A stretch of DNA of 64,000 bases from Mesorhizobium qingshengii (GTDB taxonomy: Bacteria; Pseudomonadota; Alphaproteobacteria; Rhizobiales; Rhizobiaceae): positions 434,001 to 498,000 of the forward strand of contig NZ_JAPFQA010000001.1 of assembly GCF_027563465.1 (NCBI RefSeq), written 5' to 3'. Position numbers and translations under genes: made by a program. Below, one piece after another: positions 8,681 to 17,714 of the stretch. How positions within the stretch are numbered: position 1 is the stretch's first letter; every line of letters starts with the position of its first letter. Below the pieces are notes generated by a model, which was not told the DNA's origin, made no database searches, and worked only from the letters and a program-made list of their open reading frames with translations.

Positions 8681-9445
8681 CTACCAGCAGACGTAGCCGC
8701 CATCGACGATCAGGTCGAGGCCGGTGACGAAGCTCGATGCGCGGCTGGCCAGGAACACCGTCGGCCCAACCATCTCCTCCGGCGCCGCCATGCGCCCCAT
8801 TGGCGTGTCGCGCTTGAATATCTTCACCTCTTCCGCCACCTCCGGCCGCTTGTTCATAGGCGTCAGCGTGTAGCCAGGGCTGACGACATTGACGCGCAGC
8901 CCGCGGTCCGCCCACTCCATGGCGAGGCTCTTCGACATGTGGATGACGGCGGCTTTCGAGGAGTTGTAGTGCGCCTGCGTCAGCCCGCGATTGACGATGG
9001 TTCCCGACATCGAGGCGATGTTGATGATCGAGCCCTTGCGTCGCGCCAGCATCTTGCGGGCTTCGGCCTGGCAGGACAGGAACACGCCGGCGACATTGAC
9101 CTCGTGCACCTTCTGCCATTTCTCCAGCGACAGCGTCTCGGCGGGTTCCGAACCGGCAATGCCGGCATTGTTGACGGCGACGGTCAGCGCGCCGAGCTCG
9201 GTCTCGACGCGCTCGATCGCCGCCGCGAGATCGCTCTGCGACGTCACCGTGCCGGTCAGCACCAGCGCCTTGCGGCCGAGTGCTGTGATCCGGTGAGCGG
9301 TTTCGTCCAGCCCACCCTTCGACGCATGGCCGAAGCAAGCGACGTCAGCGCCGGCCTCTGCCAGTCCGATCGCGATTGCCTGGCCGATGCCGCTGCCGGC
9401 GCCGGTGACCAGCGCGATATCGCGGTCCAGCTTGAAAAGATCCAT
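8681..9445 (-). CDS. SDR-family NAD(P)-dependent oxidoreductase
   Basis: A 254-residue classical short-chain dehydrogenase. Visible are the cofactor motif TGAGSGIG (about 15-22), NNAG (about 91-94), the catalytic Ser region INIASMSG (about 140-147) and YNSSK (about 157-161, Tyr and Lys of the triad), and the SPGYTLTPM loop. No acidic residue pattern settles NAD versus NADP. A GGAGGG stands before the ATG. It lies 120 bases downstream of the Dpp-type ATPase on the same strand and may be the last gene of that operon, perhaps oxidising a hydroxyl on a product of the two enolase-superfamily enzymes. The substrate is unknown. Confidence 0.85.
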   Translation of the reverse strand: MDLFKLDRDIALVTGAGSGIGQAIAIGLAEAGADVACFGHASKGGLDETAHRITALGRKALVLTGTVTSQSDLAAAIERVETELGALTVAVNNAGIAGSEPAETLSLEKWQKVHEVNVAGVFLSCQAEARKMLARRKGSIINIASMSGTIVNRGLTQAHYNSSKAAVIHMSKSLAMEWADRGLRVNVVSPGYTLTPMNKRPEVAEEVKIFKRDTPMGRMAAPEEMVGPTVFLASRASSFVTGLDLIVDGGYVCW

Positions 9446-9565
9446 CGATAGCCCTCCCTGGCTCAGGCAGGGTATGCGCTGAACTGTGCTTGGATCAAGC
9501 GCGCTCCGCGCAAGCGGACAGACAGGCCGTTGATGCTCGGAAATAGCCTTCGATAGCGATCCTCG

Positions 9566-11596
9566 CTATGCCGGTTCGGTCACGACCGCCTTCTGCAGCC
9601 TCGCCAGCTCCCCATAGGGGATGTGGCAGCGGATCGAATGGCCAGGCTGCGCCTCGCTGAGCGGCGGCTCCTGCTGCTCGCAGATCGCGCCGATCTTTCG
9701 CGGGCAGCGTGTGTGGAACACGCAGCCGGACGGCGGATTGGTGGCGCTCGGGATTTCACCGTCGAGACGAATGCGCGCCGTCTCGGTCTGATCGAGCTTG
9801 GGCACGGCCGACAGCAGCGCTTCCGTATAGGGATGGTGCGGACCAGCAAAGACGTCTTCCGATGGCCCGAGCTCCATGATGCGGCCGAGATAGAGCACGG
9901 CGATCTTGTCCGAGAGGTAACGGACCACGGCAAGATCGTGCGAGATGAAGATGTAGCTCACATCTTCCTTCGACTGCAGGTCGGCGAGCAGATTGAGGAT
10001 CGCCGCCTGCACCGACACGTCGAGCGCCGACGTCGGTTCATCGCAGACGACGATGCGCGGGTCGCCGGCGAATGCGCGCGCGATGGCGACGCGTTGCTTC
10101 AATCCGCCCGAAAGCTGGCGTGGCTTGACGGCGAGATGCCGGTCGGTCAGCCGGACCGAGCGGACGAGGTCGTTGAGGCGAGCCTCCAGCGCCTTGCCGC
10201 TCAAGCCCGCCAGCCGCTTCAGCGCGCGGCTGATCAGGTGCCGGATCGAGTGCGAGCGGTTCAGCGCCGAGTCCGGATTCTGGAAGACGATCTGCATCGC
10301 CTTGATCTGGTCGTCGCTGCGGTTTGCCAGCCGCGGCGCCAGCGCCTTGCCTTCCAGCTCGATGGTGCCGCCTTCGTCCGGCGGCACCAGGCCGAGCAGA
10401 AGCCTGGCGAAGGTCGTCTTGCCGCTGCCGGATTCGCCGACCAGCCCGAGCGTTTCGCCAGGCCTCAGATCGAGTGACACGTCCTTGACGGCGCGCAGTG
10501 CGTGGCCATGGCTTGCATAGGTCTTGTTCAACCCCGCGACGCGCAGCACGGGCGCCGCTGCTGCCTTTGGTGCAGGCGCGACATTGCTCGGTGTCGCGCG
10601 CGGCAGCGCCTGCGCCTTCTCGTGATAGTGACAGCGCGACAGCCTGCCGCCGAGATCGTAGAGCGGCGGCAGTTCGGTGCGGCAGCGGTCATCGGCGAGC
10701 GCGCAGCGGTCGGCAAAAGCGCAGCCCGTGATGGCGGCGCCGATGCCGGGCAGAAAGCCCGGGATGGTGTCGAGGCGGCCCTGGTCCTTGCGCTGTCCGC
10801 CGCGCGGCAGGCAACGCAGCAGCGCCACCGTGTAAGGGTGGCGCGGATCGTTGAACACGACCTCCGTCGGCCCTTCCTCCACCAGCATGCCGGCATAGAG
10901 AACGCCGACGCGGTCGCACATGTTCGACACGACCGCGAGGTTGTGGCTGATGAACAGGATCGAGGCCGACAGTTCCTGCCTGAGCTGCGCGATCAGGTCG
11001 AGCACCTCGGCCTCGACCGTCGCATCGAGGCCGGTGGTCGGCTCGTCGAGGATCAGCATCGACGGATCGTTGGCGAGCGCCATCGCAATCGCCACGCGCT
11101 GCTGCATGCCGCCGGAAAGCTGGTGCGGGTAGCGTTGCATGACGCTTGTGGGGTCGGAGATGCGCACGCGGTTCAGCATGGCGATCGCGCGGTCCTGCGC
11201 CGCCTGTCCCGTAATGCCACCGAGCTCGAAGATCTCGGTCAGTTGGCGCCCGACGCGGATCGACGGGTTCAGCGCCTTGCCCGGATCCTGGTAGACCATG
11301 GAGACGCTTTCGGCCCGCGCCCGCCTCAGCGCCTCGGCGTCCAGCTTCATGACGTCCTGGCCGTCGAGCGAGATCGCGCCGCCTGTGATCAAGCCGTTCC
11401 TCGGCAGATAGCGCACCACGGTGAGCGCCACGGTGGATTTGCCGCAGCCGGATTCGCCGACCAGCCCGTAGGCCTCGCCTTGGCCGATGTTGAGGCTGAG
11501 ATTGCGCAGCACCGCGCGGTTGCGCCCGGCGACACGGTAGGCAACCGACAGATCGGTGAGTTCGAGCGCGTTTTCGGCCTTGGCGGGTCTAGTCAT
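9566..11596 (-). CDS. Dpp-type ABC transporter, fused double ATP-binding protein (DppD-DppF fusion)
   Basis: A 676-residue protein with two complete ATPase domains: Walker A GESGCGKST and signature LSGGMQQRV in the first half; GESGSGKTT and LSGGLKQRV in the second. Each half ends with the cysteine-containing oligopeptide/dipeptide transporter C-terminal segment (CAFADRCALADDRC; CVFHTRCPRKIGAIC). The start at 11596 is preferred over one 39 bases upstream because GGAG precedes it at 7-8 bases. It overlaps the DppC-like gene by 8 bases. It powers the DppB/DppC-like permease pair encoded immediately upstream. Confidence 0.92.
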   Translation of the reverse strand: MTRPAKAENALELTDLSVAYRVAGRNRAVLRNLSLNIGQGEAYGLVGESGCGKSTVALTVVRYLPRNGLITGGAISLDGQDVMKLDAEALRRARAESVSMVYQDPGKALNPSIRVGRQLTEIFELGGITGQAAQDRAIAMLNRVRISDPTSVMQRYPHQLSGGMQQRVAIAMALANDPSMLILDEPTTGLDATVEAEVLDLIAQLRQELSASILFISHNLAVVSNMCDRVGVLYAGMLVEEGPTEVVFNDPRHPYTVALLRCLPRGGQRKDQGRLDTIPGFLPGIGAAITGCAFADRCALADDRCRTELPPLYDLGGRLSRCHYHEKAQALPRATPSNVAPAPKAAAAPVLRVAGLNKTYASHGHALRAVKDVSLDLRPGETLGLVGESGSGKTTFARLLLGLVPPDEGGTIELEGKALAPRLANRSDDQIKAMQIVFQNPDSALNRSHSIRHLISRALKRLAGLSGKALEARLNDLVRSVRLTDRHLAVKPRQLSGGLKQRVAIARAFAGDPRIVVCDEPTSALDVSVQAAILNLLADLQSKEDVSYIFISHDLAVVRYLSDKIAVLYLGRIMELGPSEDVFAGPHHPYTEALLSAVPKLDQTETARIRLDGEIPSATNPPSGCVFHTRCPRKIGAICEQQEPPLSEAQPGHSIRCHIPYGELARLQKAVVTEPA

Positions 11597-12467
11597 TGAG
11601 CGCTCCGTGAACGCCGTCGGCCGCCAGATTGACACCGATCACCAGCGAGGCGATGGCCAGCGCGTCGAACAGCACCGTCCACCAGAAGCCGCCGCCGATC
11701 ATGCCGTAATTGCTGGAAATGCTCAGCCCCCAGTCGGGCGAGGGCGGCTGGATGCCGAAGCCCATGAAGGACAGCGTGGCGACCGCGAAAATGGCATAGC
11801 CGAGCCGCACGGTGGTTTCGACCAGGATCGGCGGGATGACGTTGGGCAGGATCTCGACGAACATCGTATGCAGGGCACTCTCATGCCTGAGCTGTGCGGC
11901 GGCAACATAGTCGAGTTCGCGCTCGGCGAGCACGGCAGAGCGCACGGTGCGGGCAATGATCGGCGCGAAGCTCAGACCGATCACGACGATGACGGTCGTC
12001 TTGGAGGTGCCGAGCGCGACGATGGCGAGCAGCGCGACGATAACGACGGGAATCGCCATGAAGGCCTCGAGGATGCGGCTGACGACATCGTCGACGATGC
12101 CGCGAAAATAGCCGGTGATGAGGCCGAGCGCCGTGCCGGCCACTGTCGCCAGCAAGGTCGCCAGCGGCGCGACGGTCAGGATATCGCGCGAGCCGACGAT
12201 GACGCGCGAGAAGACGTCGCGGCCGATCTGGTCGGTGCCGAACCAGTGTTCGGCCGAAGGCGGCGCCAGCGCGTTGATGATGTCGTCGGCAAGCGGGTCA
12301 TAGGGCGCGAAATGTTCGCCGAAAATCGCGCAGCCAACCCAGAACAGCACGATGACGAGACCGGTGAGGAACGTGCCGGAGCGCAGCAGCGAAAACAGCA
12401 CCTCCGCCAACGGGCCGCGCTGGCGCGTATCGTCGGGTGTCGGGGAGCTGGTTTGGACGGCGCTCAT
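11589..12467 (-). CDS. Dpp-type ABC transporter permease (DppC-like)
   Basis: A 292-residue permease with the OppC/DppC layout: a short cytoplasmic N-terminus, one membrane span (about 28-48), then the LAPPSAEHWFGTDQIGRDV motif typical of this family and five further spans with the EAA loop (AAAQLRHESALHTMFVEILP). The ATG overlaps the stop of the DppB-like gene by 4 bases (ATGA). The frame extends much further upstream, but that extension only mirrors the DppB-like gene. Confidence 0.92.
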   Translation of the reverse strand: MSAVQTSSPTPDDTRQRGPLAEVLFSLLRSGTFLTGLVIVLFWVGCAIFGEHFAPYDPLADDIINALAPPSAEHWFGTDQIGRDVFSRVIVGSRDILTVAPLATLLATVAGTALGLITGYFRGIVDDVVSRILEAFMAIPVVIVALLAIVALGTSKTTVIVVIGLSFAPIIARTVRSAVLAERELDYVAAAQLRHESALHTMFVEILPNVIPPILVETTVRLGYAIFAVATLSFMGFGIQPPSPDWGLSISSNYGMIGGGFWWTVLFDALAIASLVIGVNLAADGVHGALND

Positions 12468-13417
12468 TGATCTGACCCCAGCCGGATGCGCGGATTGAGC
12501 ACGGAATAGAGAAAGTCGGCGGCAAGCGTCGCCACGGCATAGACGATGCCGATGGTGAGAATTCCCGATTCCAGCATCGGGAAATCCTTGCCGCGCGCCG
12601 CGGTGAAGATCAGCGAGCCGATGCCCTGGTAACGGAACAGCGTTTCGATGACCACGAGGCCACCAATGAGATAGCCGGTCTGCGTCGCGATGACGGTGAT
12701 GGTCGGCAACAGCGCATTGCGCAGCACATGCCGCCAGATCACCGTGCGCCACGGCAGTCCCTTGAGCACGGCGGTCCGCGTGTAGTCGGAATCGAGCGCC
12801 TCGATCATGCCGGAGCGTGCCATGCGGGCGATGTAGCCGAACAGCACCAGGAACAGCGGCAGCGAAGGCAGGATCAGATAATAGAGCTGGGTGAAGAAGC
12901 CGGCATCACGTGGCCATGCGGCTGATATCGGCAGCCAGCGTAGCCAGACGCCGAAAATCAGGATCAGGATGATGCCGGTGACGAACTCCGGCAGCACCGT
13001 CACCGACAGGCCGCCGAGGCTGATGATGCGGTCGAGCGGCCGGTTGAGATTGAGCGCGGCAACGACGCCACCGAGGATGCCGATCGGCACCACCAGCACG
13101 AAGGCGACCGCCGCCAGCTTCATCGAATTGCCCAGCGCATCGATGACGAAGGGCGCCACCGGCGAGCGGAAGATATAGGACGTGCCCATGTCGCCCCGGA
13201 CGAAGTTCCAGATCCAGGTCGCATATTGGGTGAGCAGCGGTCGATCGACACCGAGCGTATGATTGAGCGCGTCGACCGCGCGCTGGTCGGCGAACGGCCC
13301 CAATATGGCGCGACCGACATTGCCGGGCAGCACCTGGCCGCCCAGGAACACCATGATGCTGAGCAGGAACAGCGTGACGAGCGATAGAGAGACACGCCGG
13401 ACAAAGAAGGAGAGAAT
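12464..13417 (-). CDS. Dpp-type ABC transporter permease (DppB-like), apparent ATT start
   Basis: The first in-frame ATG (13354) would give 296 residues and cut off the first membrane span that all DppB proteins have. The frame stays open upstream and encodes SFFVRRVSLSLVTLFLLSIM, a typical DppB N-terminus, but between the upstream stop and 13354 there is no ATG, GTG or TTG. An ATT at 13417 is preceded by AAGGAG with 8 bases between, giving 317 residues and a normal DppB length. I therefore place the start there. A sequence error or a CTG start slightly upstream are the alternatives. The EAA loop (AVLKGLPWRTVIWRHVLRNA) is intact. Confidence 0.8.
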   Translation of the reverse strand: MLSFFVRRVSLSLVTLFLLSIMVFLGGQVLPGNVGRAILGPFADQRAVDALNHTLGVDRPLLTQYATWIWNFVRGDMGTSYIFRSPVAPFVIDALGNSMKLAAVAFVLVVPIGILGGVVAALNLNRPLDRIISLGGLSVTVLPEFVTGIILILIFGVWLRWLPISAAWPRDAGFFTQLYYLILPSLPLFLVLFGYIARMARSGMIEALDSDYTRTAVLKGLPWRTVIWRHVLRNALLPTITVIATQTGYLIGGLVVIETLFRYQGIGSLIFTAARGKDFPMLESGILTIGIVYAVATLAADFLYSVLNPRIRLGSDQ

Positions 13418-13435
13418 GGCGAATACTCCTTGTGA

Positions 13436-13461
13436 AGCCAGCCCCCATGAGGGAGCTGGCT
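13436..13461 (-). promoter_or_regulatory. Intercistronic hairpin between Dpp binding protein and DppB
   Basis: A 7-base stem (AGCCAGC/GCTGGCT), one mismatch, then three G-C pairs and an ATGA loop, sits between the binding-protein stop and the DppB ribosome site. No T-run follows. It probably protects the upstream message or lowers read-through into the permease genes. Confidence 0.55.
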
Positions 13462-13488
13462 GTTAGAGGATTGGCTTTCCCTTCTGGC

Positions 13489-15153
13489 TCAGGCCTTCGA
13501 TGCCTTGTCGAGGAACAGCTGCGACATCGCGGTTGGCTGCACGCCGGTGACACCTTTCGCCGTCGCTGTCAGATAGTCGTAGAAATAGCCGAAGATGACG
13601 GGCGTTTCCTCGAGCAGCAGGTTCTGGATCTTGCCTGCCGTCGCCTTCTGCGCCTCGAGGTCGAGCGCCGCGATGTAGCTGGTCGCGAGCGTGTCGTAGT
13701 CCTTGTTCTTGAAGTGCGCCGCGTTCCAGGTGCCGTCGCTTTTCAGCGGCGCGGCAAGGAACACGTTCGGCACACCGCGGTGACCATAGTCGGTGATGCC
13801 CATCACCGAATCCAGCCAATTCGATTTGCCGAACACCGCGTCTCCGTAGTAGGCGCCCTGGTCGAGGATGTTGAGCTCGAGCTCGATGCCGATCTCCTTG
13901 ACCCAGTTCTGGATGAGCTGGGCGTATTCGGGGATTTCGAGGTAGCGCTCGGTGGTCAGCGTCACCTTGAAGCCCTTGCCGGCGCCGGCCGCCTCCATCA
14001 GCTGCTTGGCCTGCGCGATATCCTGCTTGCGCTGCGGTACGCTCGCATCGGTCGAGGGATAGGCAGGTGCGAACGGGCTGTCATTGCCCGGTGAAGCCCG
14101 GCCTTTCATCAGGCCGGCAACCAGCTTGTCGCGGTCAAGGCTGAGCGCGATGGCGCGGCGCACGCGCGGGTCCTTGAAGGGATCGGAATCGCAGCGCAAA
14201 TGCAGTTGCTGGTGGGCGACCGACTTCAGGCTGATGATGTCGACGCTCGGATCGTTGAGCAGGGCAACGCCGGCCAGAACCGGCATCTGGTTGATGATGT
14301 CGACCTGCCCGCCCTGCAATGCCAGGATCATTGGCTGCGTGTCGGCGAAGAAGGTGAACTCGGTGCGCTCGGGCAGTGCCTTCGGCCCCCAGTAGTCTTC
14401 GTTGCGGACGAAGGACGCGCCGACCTTTGCCGTGTACTTCTCGATCTTGAACGGCCCGGTGCCGTCGAAGCTCTTTTCGTAGTCGCCCTTGTAGCTCGCC
14501 GGGATGATGACGGCGTTGTAGTTGTCGGACGACACCATGTAGGGGAAGTTGCCGTTCGGGGCGTCGAGATGGAACTCCACCGTGTAGTCGTCGACCTTCT
14601 TGGTGGCGCCCTTCTGCAGGATGCCGGTGAACACCGACAGCGCGTTGGACGAGTTTGCCGGATCGGCGAGGCGGTCGATGCTGGCCACGACATCGTCGGC
14701 CTTCATCTCGCCGCCGCTGTGGAATTTCACGCCCTTGCGCAGCTTGAAGGTCCACACCGTGCCGTTGTCGTTCGGCTTCCAGCTTTCGGCCAGCGCCGGC
14801 TGCAGCACGAGGTCGGGGCCGTCGATGCAGAGGAACTCGGCAACCTGTTGCATGACCAGCAGGCCGCCGGCATCGGCGATGGTGACCGGGTCGATCGTTG
14901 CCGCCGGCACGCTGCTGGCGACGCGGATGGTGGCGCCGGGTGCGCCCGCGGCGCGCGCCAGCGACGGCATGCCGCCGAGGCCGGCAGCCATGCCGATACG
15001 GCCCAGCAGCGGCAGCGACAGGCCGAGCAGGCTGCCGTGACGGATGAAGTCGCGGCGGCTGACACGACCGTCGACGAGGCCATCGATGAGGTGATTTTCA
15101 AGCGGCGAACGGTTGCGCCGGATGAGATCGAGAATGCGATAGTTCTTGCTCAT
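13489..15153 (-). CDS. Dpp-type ABC transporter substrate-binding protein (SBP_bac_5)
   Basis: A 554-residue periplasmic solute-binding protein of the peptide/nickel family 5. The N-terminus carries a twin-arginine signal (SRRDFIRHGSLLGLSLPLLG, about 32-51) ending in an ARA-A type site, so it is probably exported folded. The family's conserved core (KLRKGVKFHSGGEMKADDVV, then FKIEKY and ALSLDRDKLV) is present. It is the first gene of the transporter operon. Family 5 proteins take peptides but also many opines, sugars and amino-acid derivatives, so the cargo may be the substrate of the neighbouring enolase-superfamily enzymes. Confidence 0.9.
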   Translation of the reverse strand: MSKNYRILDLIRRNRSPLENHLIDGLVDGRVSRRDFIRHGSLLGLSLPLLGRIGMAAGLGGMPSLARAAGAPGATIRVASSVPAATIDPVTIADAGGLLVMQQVAEFLCIDGPDLVLQPALAESWKPNDNGTVWTFKLRKGVKFHSGGEMKADDVVASIDRLADPANSSNALSVFTGILQKGATKKVDDYTVEFHLDAPNGNFPYMVSSDNYNAVIIPASYKGDYEKSFDGTGPFKIEKYTAKVGASFVRNEDYWGPKALPERTEFTFFADTQPMILALQGGQVDIINQMPVLAGVALLNDPSVDIISLKSVAHQQLHLRCDSDPFKDPRVRRAIALSLDRDKLVAGLMKGRASPGNDSPFAPAYPSTDASVPQRKQDIAQAKQLMEAAGAGKGFKVTLTTERYLEIPEYAQLIQNWVKEIGIELELNILDQGAYYGDAVFGKSNWLDSVMGITDYGHRGVPNVFLAAPLKSDGTWNAAHFKNKDYDTLATSYIAALDLEAQKATAGKIQNLLLEETPVIFGYFYDYLTATAKGVTGVQPTAMSQLFLDKASKA

Positions 15154-15386
15154 GGGTTTTACCCTTTCCCCTGTTTCTTATGGTTGACGAATTTCGTGGA
15201 TTGCTCCGTTTCCCGCCGCCAGAGGCCTGTCGACCGGGACTGTAGCATGCGGTTTTGTCCGTTCCATCCAGTCCTTGGCGTGGATGCGCCGGATTCGTGT
15301 CTGCACTGCTCCACCTGTATGTGGCCGGCCTTCCCGACCGAAGTCGCGGTGGTTGGCTTCTTGTTGTCTTGGCCGTCTTTCGTCAT

Positions 15387-16571
15387 CTAGTTCAACGGTA
15401 AACGGCGATAGGTTCCAGGCTTTGCCGGGTCATGATATTTGTTGCATGGTCCGTTTTCGGCAAAGTCGCGATGGCAGGCGGCGAGGTGTTCTCGCGACAA
15501 TGTGATGCCGAGACCAGGGCCCTCCGGCACGCGCACGACGTTGTTCTTTGGCGAAAACGGCCCTTCCTCGGTGACGTCCATCGGCAGCATTCGAAACAGC
15601 GACTGGTTCGGCTCCCTGATCCAGCCGAGCGCCGCGCACAGATGCAAATAGGCGGCACTGCCGACGCCGCTGTCGCCGCTGTAGCACCAGAAATCGATGC
15701 CGGCGTGCTCGCAGGCGCCGACGAAACGCAGCAGGCGGCCGATGCCGCCATGAGTCGTCGGGTTGCCGACGAAAGCGTCTGGCACTTTCATCTCCATGGC
15801 GCGCGCGATGTCGATGTTGTGGGTCGAGAACGGGATCGAGCAATGGCGCCGCAACTCGCGCATCTCTTCGATCGTCGCCACCGGGTCCTCCCAGTTGCGC
15901 ACGCCGAGCTCCTCCAGCGGCCGGGCCAGCCGCCGCGCCGTCGCCAGCGAATAGGCCTGGTTGGAATCGATGCGGATCATCGCATCGTCGCCGAGCTTTT
16001 CGCGGATCAACTCGACCATCCTAAGCGAGATTTTCGGGTCCTGCGTCGAGAACTTGCCTTCGAAGAAGGTCGTTCCATGCGTCTCGTGCAGCTCGACGCA
16101 ATAGTCGGCGACTTCTTCCGGCGTCGTCTCGCCCTTCACCTTTGGCCCGTCGCCGCGCAGCGAAAAATAGTCGGTGAACGGGATGTCCTTGCGCACGGCG
16201 CCGCCGAGCAACTGGTAGAGCGGCTGGTTCCACGCCTTGCCCCGCAGATCCCACAACGCCATCTCGACGGCGCCGAAGGCCATGATGCGGGTGCGGTCGT
16301 TGATCGACTGCACACCGGTCCAGTAGGGCAGGCAGACGTGCTCGGCGCCAGCGATGTCGAAGGCGTCACGGCCGACGAGCCGTTGGGCAAGAATATCATT
16401 GATGATGGCGGCCGCCGCCGGTGTCGGGGCCTCACCGAGGCCGATCAGGCCATCGTCTGTCTCGACCTCGACGATGGTCGGCGAAAACCCGTCGAGTTCG
16501 CCGAACACCCAGGCATAGGGCGCCTCGAGGCGCAGGTTGATCGGCGTTGCCGTGATGCGCCGGATCTTCAT
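15387..16571 (-). CDS. Enolase-superfamily enzyme, mandelate racemase/glucarate dehydratase-like
   Basis: A 394-residue barrel enzyme: capping domain to about residue 125, then a C-terminal barrel. By eye the metal ligands fall at D202 (IDSNQAY), E228 (NWEDP) and N252 (STHNID), the D/E/N set seen in glucarate dehydratases. The usual Lys-x-Lys base reads E171-G-K173, and the place where glucarate dehydratase has its His (SNNH) reads S299-G-D-S-G. The chemistry may therefore differ from known dehydratases. The start at 16571 leaves one base after the stop of the second enolase gene; a longer frame upstream has no ribosome site. Substrate unknown; a sugar acid or hydroxy amino acid is possible. 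Confidence 0.82.
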   Translation of the reverse strand: MKIRRITATPINLRLEAPYAWVFGELDGFSPTIVEVETDDGLIGLGEAPTPAAAAIINDILAQRLVGRDAFDIAGAEHVCLPYWTGVQSINDRTRIMAFGAVEMALWDLRGKAWNQPLYQLLGGAVRKDIPFTDYFSLRGDGPKVKGETTPEEVADYCVELHETHGTTFFEGKFSTQDPKISLRMVELIREKLGDDAMIRIDSNQAYSLATARRLARPLEELGVRNWEDPVATIEEMRELRRHCSIPFSTHNIDIARAMEMKVPDAFVGNPTTHGGIGRLLRFVGACEHAGIDFWCYSGDSGVGSAAYLHLCAALGWIREPNQSLFRMLPMDVTEEGPFSPKNNVVRVPEGPGLGITLSREHLAACHRDFAENGPCNKYHDPAKPGTYRRLPLN

Positions 16572-16572
16572 G

Positions 16573-17679
16573 TCAGCGGCCGACCTCGAAGAATGGCGCG
16601 CCGAGCAGGTCGGGAACGACGTCGATGCCAAGGCCCGGTCCGTCCGGAATGCCCATGCGGCTGCCGGTGACCGGTGGCATGTTCGACGCGGTGCGCACCG
16701 TCACCCATTCGTGGAAGGCGATCGCGTGCAGCCGGCGCTCCTCCGGCGTCGACAGCGACAGATGCGCCATGGCCGCGGTATCGATCTCGGCACCGCCAGT
16801 GTCCTCGACGGTGATCATGAAGCCGAGGTCGACGGCGAGGTCGCGAATCTGGCGGGTCTTGCTGACGCCGCCCAGCCGCGAGATCTTCAGCGTCAGCCCG
16901 TCGGCCACACCCTTGCGGTGGATGTCGAGCATGTCGTCGAGCGAGGCGACGGACTCGTCGAGCACCATCGGCTTGTCGAGCGAGCGGCGCACCGACATGC
17001 ATTCGTCGATCGTCGTGCAGGGCTGTTCGAACGTGTAGTCGATGGCGCGCGTCGCATCAGCGAACTGGCGCGCCTGGTAAGGCGTCCAGCCGGCATTGGC
17101 ATCGCAGAAGATCACCGTGCCTTTCGGCACCGAAGCGGCGACCGCGGTGACGCGTTCGATGTCGTCATGGACATTGCCGCCGACCTTGACCTGGAGCCGG
17201 TGGAAGCCGTCCTTGACAATGCGCTTGGCCAGCGCCGCCATCGCGTCAACGCTGCCATGGGTGACGACCTTGTAGAGCTCCGCCGTTTTGCTCTCCTGTC
17301 CCCCCAGCAGCGTGACCAGCGGCACATCGGCGGCGCGTGCCGCGAGATCCCAGCAGGCCATGTCGAGCGCCGACTTGATGTAGGGGTGCCCCTTGAACAC
17401 CGTGTCCATCAACCGGCCGATGCTGGCCAGCCCGCGCGGATCGTGGCCGATGAGATGCGGCGCGATCTCCACCACGCCTGCGCGAACGCCAGCCGCGAAG
17501 GCGGGCGAGTAGAAATTGCCGAGCGGCGCCATCTCGCCCCAGCCTGTCAAACCGCTATCCGAGGTAATGGACACGATCACCGCGTCGAAGGCGTCGGCAA
17601 CGCGCCCCTTCGACATGCGATAAGGCCCGTCCACGAAGGGCTGCACGACATGGTAGGCTTTTATGGTTTCGATCTGCAC
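16573..17679 (-). CDS. Enolase-superfamily enzyme, muconate-lactonizing subgroup, hydroxyproline-dehydratase-like
   Basis: A 368-residue enzyme starting with GTG. Catalytic positions read K165 (LQVKVGG, with the first Lys of the K-x-K pair replaced by Gln), D193 (FCDANAG), E218 (FEQPC), D241 (LDES) and K265 (LKISR). The two lysines on opposite faces and the N-terminal GPYRMSKGR loop recall the branch with cis-3-hydroxy-L-proline dehydratase and hydroxyproline-betaine epimerase. The resemblance is from memory of those families, not an alignment. It lies 35 bases after the GntR gene and one base before the other enolase gene, so the two probably act on the same compound or in sequence. Confidence 0.82.
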   Translation of the reverse strand: MQIETIKAYHVVQPFVDGPYRMSKGRVADAFDAVIVSITSDSGLTGWGEMAPLGNFYSPAFAAGVRAGVVEIAPHLIGHDPRGLASIGRLMDTVFKGHPYIKSALDMACWDLAARAADVPLVTLLGGQESKTAELYKVVTHGSVDAMAALAKRIVKDGFHRLQVKVGGNVHDDIERVTAVAASVPKGTVIFCDANAGWTPYQARQFADATRAIDYTFEQPCTTIDECMSVRRSLDKPMVLDESVASLDDMLDIHRKGVADGLTLKISRLGGVSKTRQIRDLAVDLGFMITVEDTGGAEIDTAAMAHLSLSTPEERRLHAIAFHEWVTVRTASNMPPVTGSRMGIPDGPGLGIDVVPDLLGAPFFEVGR

Positions 17680-17714
17680 GTGTCTGTCCGTTGGCTAAGA
17701 TGTCTGGGAATTGG

